Source: Synergistales bacterium (GTDB lineage: Bacteria > Synergistota > Synergistia > Synergistales > Thermovirgaceae). Taken from it: 7,020 nucleotides of DNA. Below, piece by piece: positions 5,180 through 7,020 of the stretch (position 1 is the stretch's first letter; each line of letters begins with the position of its first letter). The notes under the pieces were generated by a model, which was given only the letters and a program-made list of their open reading frames with translations, was not told the origin of the DNA and did no database searches. Made by a program: the position numbers and the translations under genes. The DNA lies in NCBI GenBank assembly GCA_018434645.1, contig JAHDOX010000028.1, positions 1 through 7,020 on the forward strand, given 5' to 3'.

Positions 5180-5953
5180 ATGAGGCCGTTGTACAGGGAT
5201 AGGGATCCGGAAAGGCTTGCTAAAACCATACAGGAGTGGCTGAAAAAGAAAATAGAGGGCTCCGGCAGGCGCGGGGGAATTGTCGGGCTGAGCGGAGGTA
5301 TAGACTCCGCCGTTGTGGCTGCTTTGCTAAAAAAAGTATGTGGTTTTCAGATGCTTGCGGTAATCATGCCTTGCCACAGCCAAGAGAATGACGTCAAAGA
5401 CGCATACAAGGTGGCGGAATCGCTCGATTTCCCTCATATCCTCGTTGATCTGACGCCGGTATACGACGCGCTGGTGAAATCAGTTTCCTCGGCTGTAGAT
5501 GACGATTTTGAAGTACTGCCTCTGGCGAACGCAAAACCCAGGTTGCGAATGACCACGCTGTACATGCTTGGACAACAGAGGCGCTATCTCGTCTGCGGAA
5601 CCGGCAACAAGGCGGAACTGACAATAGGTTATTTCACCAAGCACGGCGATTCGGGAGTCGATGTGCTTCCCCTTGGAGACTTGCTCAAGCAAGAGGTAAG
5701 GGAGCTTGCCAGATACCTCGAAATACCCGAAGAGATCATAGCTAAACCGCCTTCGGCGGGGTTGTGGAAAGGGCAGACCGACGAAGGCGAAATCGGATTT
5801 TCATATGACTTGATTGATAAATATCTCGCAGGTGGCGACGTCCCAGTGGAAGTAAAGGATAAGATAGAAGAAATGAACCGCAGATCTTCCCACAAGAGGG
5901 ACGTTCCTCCTGTCTGCGTAATTGATGACGACGACACGACACAGAGGTGGTAA
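5180..5953 (+). CDS. nadE: NH3-dependent NAD+ synthetase
   Basis: Makes NAD+ from nicotinic acid adenine dinucleotide, ATP and ammonia, the last step of NAD synthesis. The 257-residue protein is the short form without a glutaminase domain, so it uses free ammonia, which arginine deiminase produces. The P-loop-like SGGIDSA is at 38-44. Further family motifs are NAKPRLRM (117-124), GTGNKAEL (140-147), the stretch GYFTKHGDSGVDVLPLGDL and KPPSAGLW (189-196). The frame is open back to a GTG at 5123, but I prefer ATG 5180. The extra 19 residues are not family-like, GGGG (5167-5170) lies nine bases ahead of the ATG, and a candidate promoter lies within the extension. The C-terminus ends in an acidic tail (VIDDDDTTQRW). 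It is first in an apparent operon with yebC, separated by three bases. Confidence 0.93.
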   Translation: MRPLYRDRDPERLAKTIQEWLKKKIEGSGRRGGIVGLSGGIDSAVVAALLKKVCGFQMLAVIMPCHSQENDVKDAYKVAESLDFPHILVDLTPVYDALVKSVSSAVDDDFEVLPLANAKPRLRMTTLYMLGQQRRYLVCGTGNKAELTIGYFTKHGDSGVDVLPLGDLLKQEVRELARYLEIPEEIIAKPPSAGLWKGQTDEGEIGFSYDLIDKYLAGGDVPVEVKDKIEEMNRRSSHKRDVPPVCVIDDDDTTQRW

Positions 5954-5956
5954 GAA

Positions 5957-6709
5957 ATGGCCGGACATTCGAAATGGGCTAACATAAAGCATCGGAAGGC
6001 TGCTCAGGATGCCAAAAAGGGAAGGGAATTCCAGAAGCACGTAAGAGCGATAATGGTCGCCGCTCGTGAGGGAGGAGGCGACCCTTCGATGAATATACGG
6101 TTGAAGGCTGCCATCGAAAGGGCGAAAGTGGTTAACCTGCCTGCCGATTCCATCGAGAAGGCAATAAAAAAGGGTACGGGAGATATCGAAGGTGTCCGTT
6201 ACGAAGAAGTAGTTTACGAAGGATATGGAAACGGCGGCGTGGCTGTTCTCGTGGAGACTCTCACGGACAACAAAAACCGCACGGCTTCAGAGATACGACA
6301 TCTCTTCAGCAAAAACGGAGGCTCTCTCGGTGAGGCTGGTTGTGTTTCCTGGATTTTCGAGCGCAAGGGTACCATTTTTGTAAAGGGAGAAGAACTTGAC
6401 GAGGACGAACTGCTTTCTGTCTGCCTCGAAAGCGGTGCAGAGGACCTTATCCGCGAGGAAGGCGGTTTCACTGTCACGGCAGATCCTTCCCTTTTGTCAG
6501 AAGTAAGGGAGAAGCTGGAATCTTTGGGCTATTCCGTCGAAAGGGCGGAACTGGACATGATCCCCAAAACGCAGGTAACGGTTGGTTCCAGGGAAGAAGC
6601 AGAAAAGATACTCAAGTTTGTGGATGCCCTGGAAGACCACGATGACGTACAAAACGTTTACGCCAACTTCGATATCCCCGACGAAATCCTGGAAGAAATC
6701 TCAGGTTAA
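5957..6709 (+). CDS. yebC: YebC/PmpR family protein
   Basis: A 250-residue cytoplasmic protein of the universal YebC/TACO1 family. Older work describes members as transcriptional regulators (for example of ruvC). More recent studies assign family members to relief of ribosome stalling at proline-rich sequences. Which role applies here cannot be read from the sequence. The N-terminal signature MAGHSKWANIKHRKAAQDAKKG is intact. The middle VYEGYGNGGVAVLVETLTDNKNRT and the C-terminal LEDHDDVQNVYANFD are also diagnostic, and the length is standard. The ribosome binding site (GAGGTGG, 5944-5950) lies in the last codons of nadE, and the start is three bases after that stop, so translation is probably coupled. 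ruvC follows four bases after its own stop, the common yebC-ruvC arrangement. Confidence 0.96.
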   Translation: MAGHSKWANIKHRKAAQDAKKGREFQKHVRAIMVAAREGGGDPSMNIRLKAAIERAKVVNLPADSIEKAIKKGTGDIEGVRYEEVVYEGYGNGGVAVLVETLTDNKNRTASEIRHLFSKNGGSLGEAGCVSWIFERKGTIFVKGEELDEDELLSVCLESGAEDLIREEGGFTVTADPSLLSEVREKLESLGYSVERAELDMIPKTQVTVGSREEAEKILKFVDALEDHDDVQNVYANFDIPDEILEEISG

Positions 6710-6713
6710 AACC

Positions 6714-7020
6714 ATGACGCTATGCCTCGGTATCGACCCAGGCCTTGGAAGACTCGGTTTCGCAGTAGTGAAAAGTGACGGTTCTTACTACAAGGCGCTC
6801 GAGTACGGAGTAATCGAGACGAGGGCGCAAACGGCATTGCCCGAAAGACTTTCTTTTGTCTATTTAAAACTCGAGGAAATAATAAGAAACCGAAACCCCC
6901 AGCTTTTGACTGTGGAAAAACTTTTTTTCGGACGAAACAGGACAACGGCGGAGATGATCTTTCAGGCAAGGGGAGTAGTCCTTTTACTTGGGGCGCTTAA
7001 CGGGCTGCGGGTGGCCGAGC
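6714..7020 (+). CDS. ruvC: Crossover junction endodeoxyribonuclease RuvC (5' part)
   Basis: The first 102 codons of the Holliday-junction resolvase, running off the right edge. It cuts four-way junctions symmetrically in concert with RuvAB. The start MTLCLGIDPGLGRLGFAVV contains the first catalytic aspartate (D8). TVEKLFFGRNRTTA holds the second acidic residue (E68). MIFQARGVVLLLGA is the conserved helix that follows. The ATG is chosen because it lies four bases after the yebC stop and gives the standard RuvC N-terminus. The ribosome binding site is weak (AGG at 6703-6705), so it probably relies on re-initiation after yebC. The remaining active-site acidic residues and any ruvA/ruvB lie outside the window. 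Confidence 0.94.
   Translation, partial: MTLCLGIDPGLGRLGFAVVKSDGSYYKALEYGVIETRAQTALPERLSFVYLKLEEIIRNRNPQLLTVEKLFFGRNRTTAEMIFQARGVVLLLGALNGLRVAE

Noticed and set aside
1..7020. CRISPR array, insertion sequence, integron or prophage
   Set aside because: No regularly spaced repeats, transposase or integrase motifs, terminal inverted repeats or phage genes were seen on either strand.

Overview
The window looks like a piece of a mid-GC bacterial chromosome, with no sign of phage, plasmid, insertion sequence, CRISPR array or rRNA/tRNA. The gene set suggests an amino-acid-fermenting anaerobe: arginine deiminase plus ornithine carbamoyltransferase, an ammonia-dependent NAD synthetase, NikR, and a radical SAM enzyme of a largely archaeal type. 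Synergistota is my best guess from this combination. That is inference, not something the sequence proves.

Layout. Positions 1-153 hold the 3' end of an unrecognised plus-strand gene, whose stop codon lies inside a strong intrinsic terminator (141-166). A short, motif-dense control region (about 167-255) leads into arcA (256-1488, arginine deiminase), which contains an unbroken run of 15 T inside the coding sequence. A 9-bp hairpin separates it from the ornithine carbamoyltransferase gene (1552-2499, GTG start). A 55-codon zinc-ribbon gene follows (2539-2706). Positions 2707-2884 hold no gene but contain two GC-rich hairpins between convergent transcripts and possibly a larger folded RNA. On the minus strand are a radical SAM protein with a C-terminal helix-hairpin-helix (3401-5089) and, downstream of it, nikR (2885-3292). 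From a divergent promoter region (about 5090-5179) the plus strand carries nadE (5180-5953), yebC (5957-6709) and the start of ruvC (6714 to the window end), packed with gaps of 3-4 bases.

How the genes work together. ArcA and the carbamoyltransferase are consecutive steps of arginine catabolism (arginine to citrulline plus ammonia, then citrulline to ornithine plus carbamoyl phosphate). Carbamate kinase, which would harvest the ATP, and the arginine/ornithine antiporter are not in the window. nadE-yebC-ruvC looks like a housekeeping operon: NAD synthesis, a translation or regulatory factor, and Holliday-junction resolution. The radical SAM protein and NikR share a strand, but a 108-bp gap with its own candidate operator lies between them, so co-regulation is only possible.

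The points most worth a second look are the poly-T tract in arcA, the radical SAM/helix-hairpin-helix protein with a non-canonical cysteine spacing, the arcA promoter region, and the possible structured RNA at 2789-2888.
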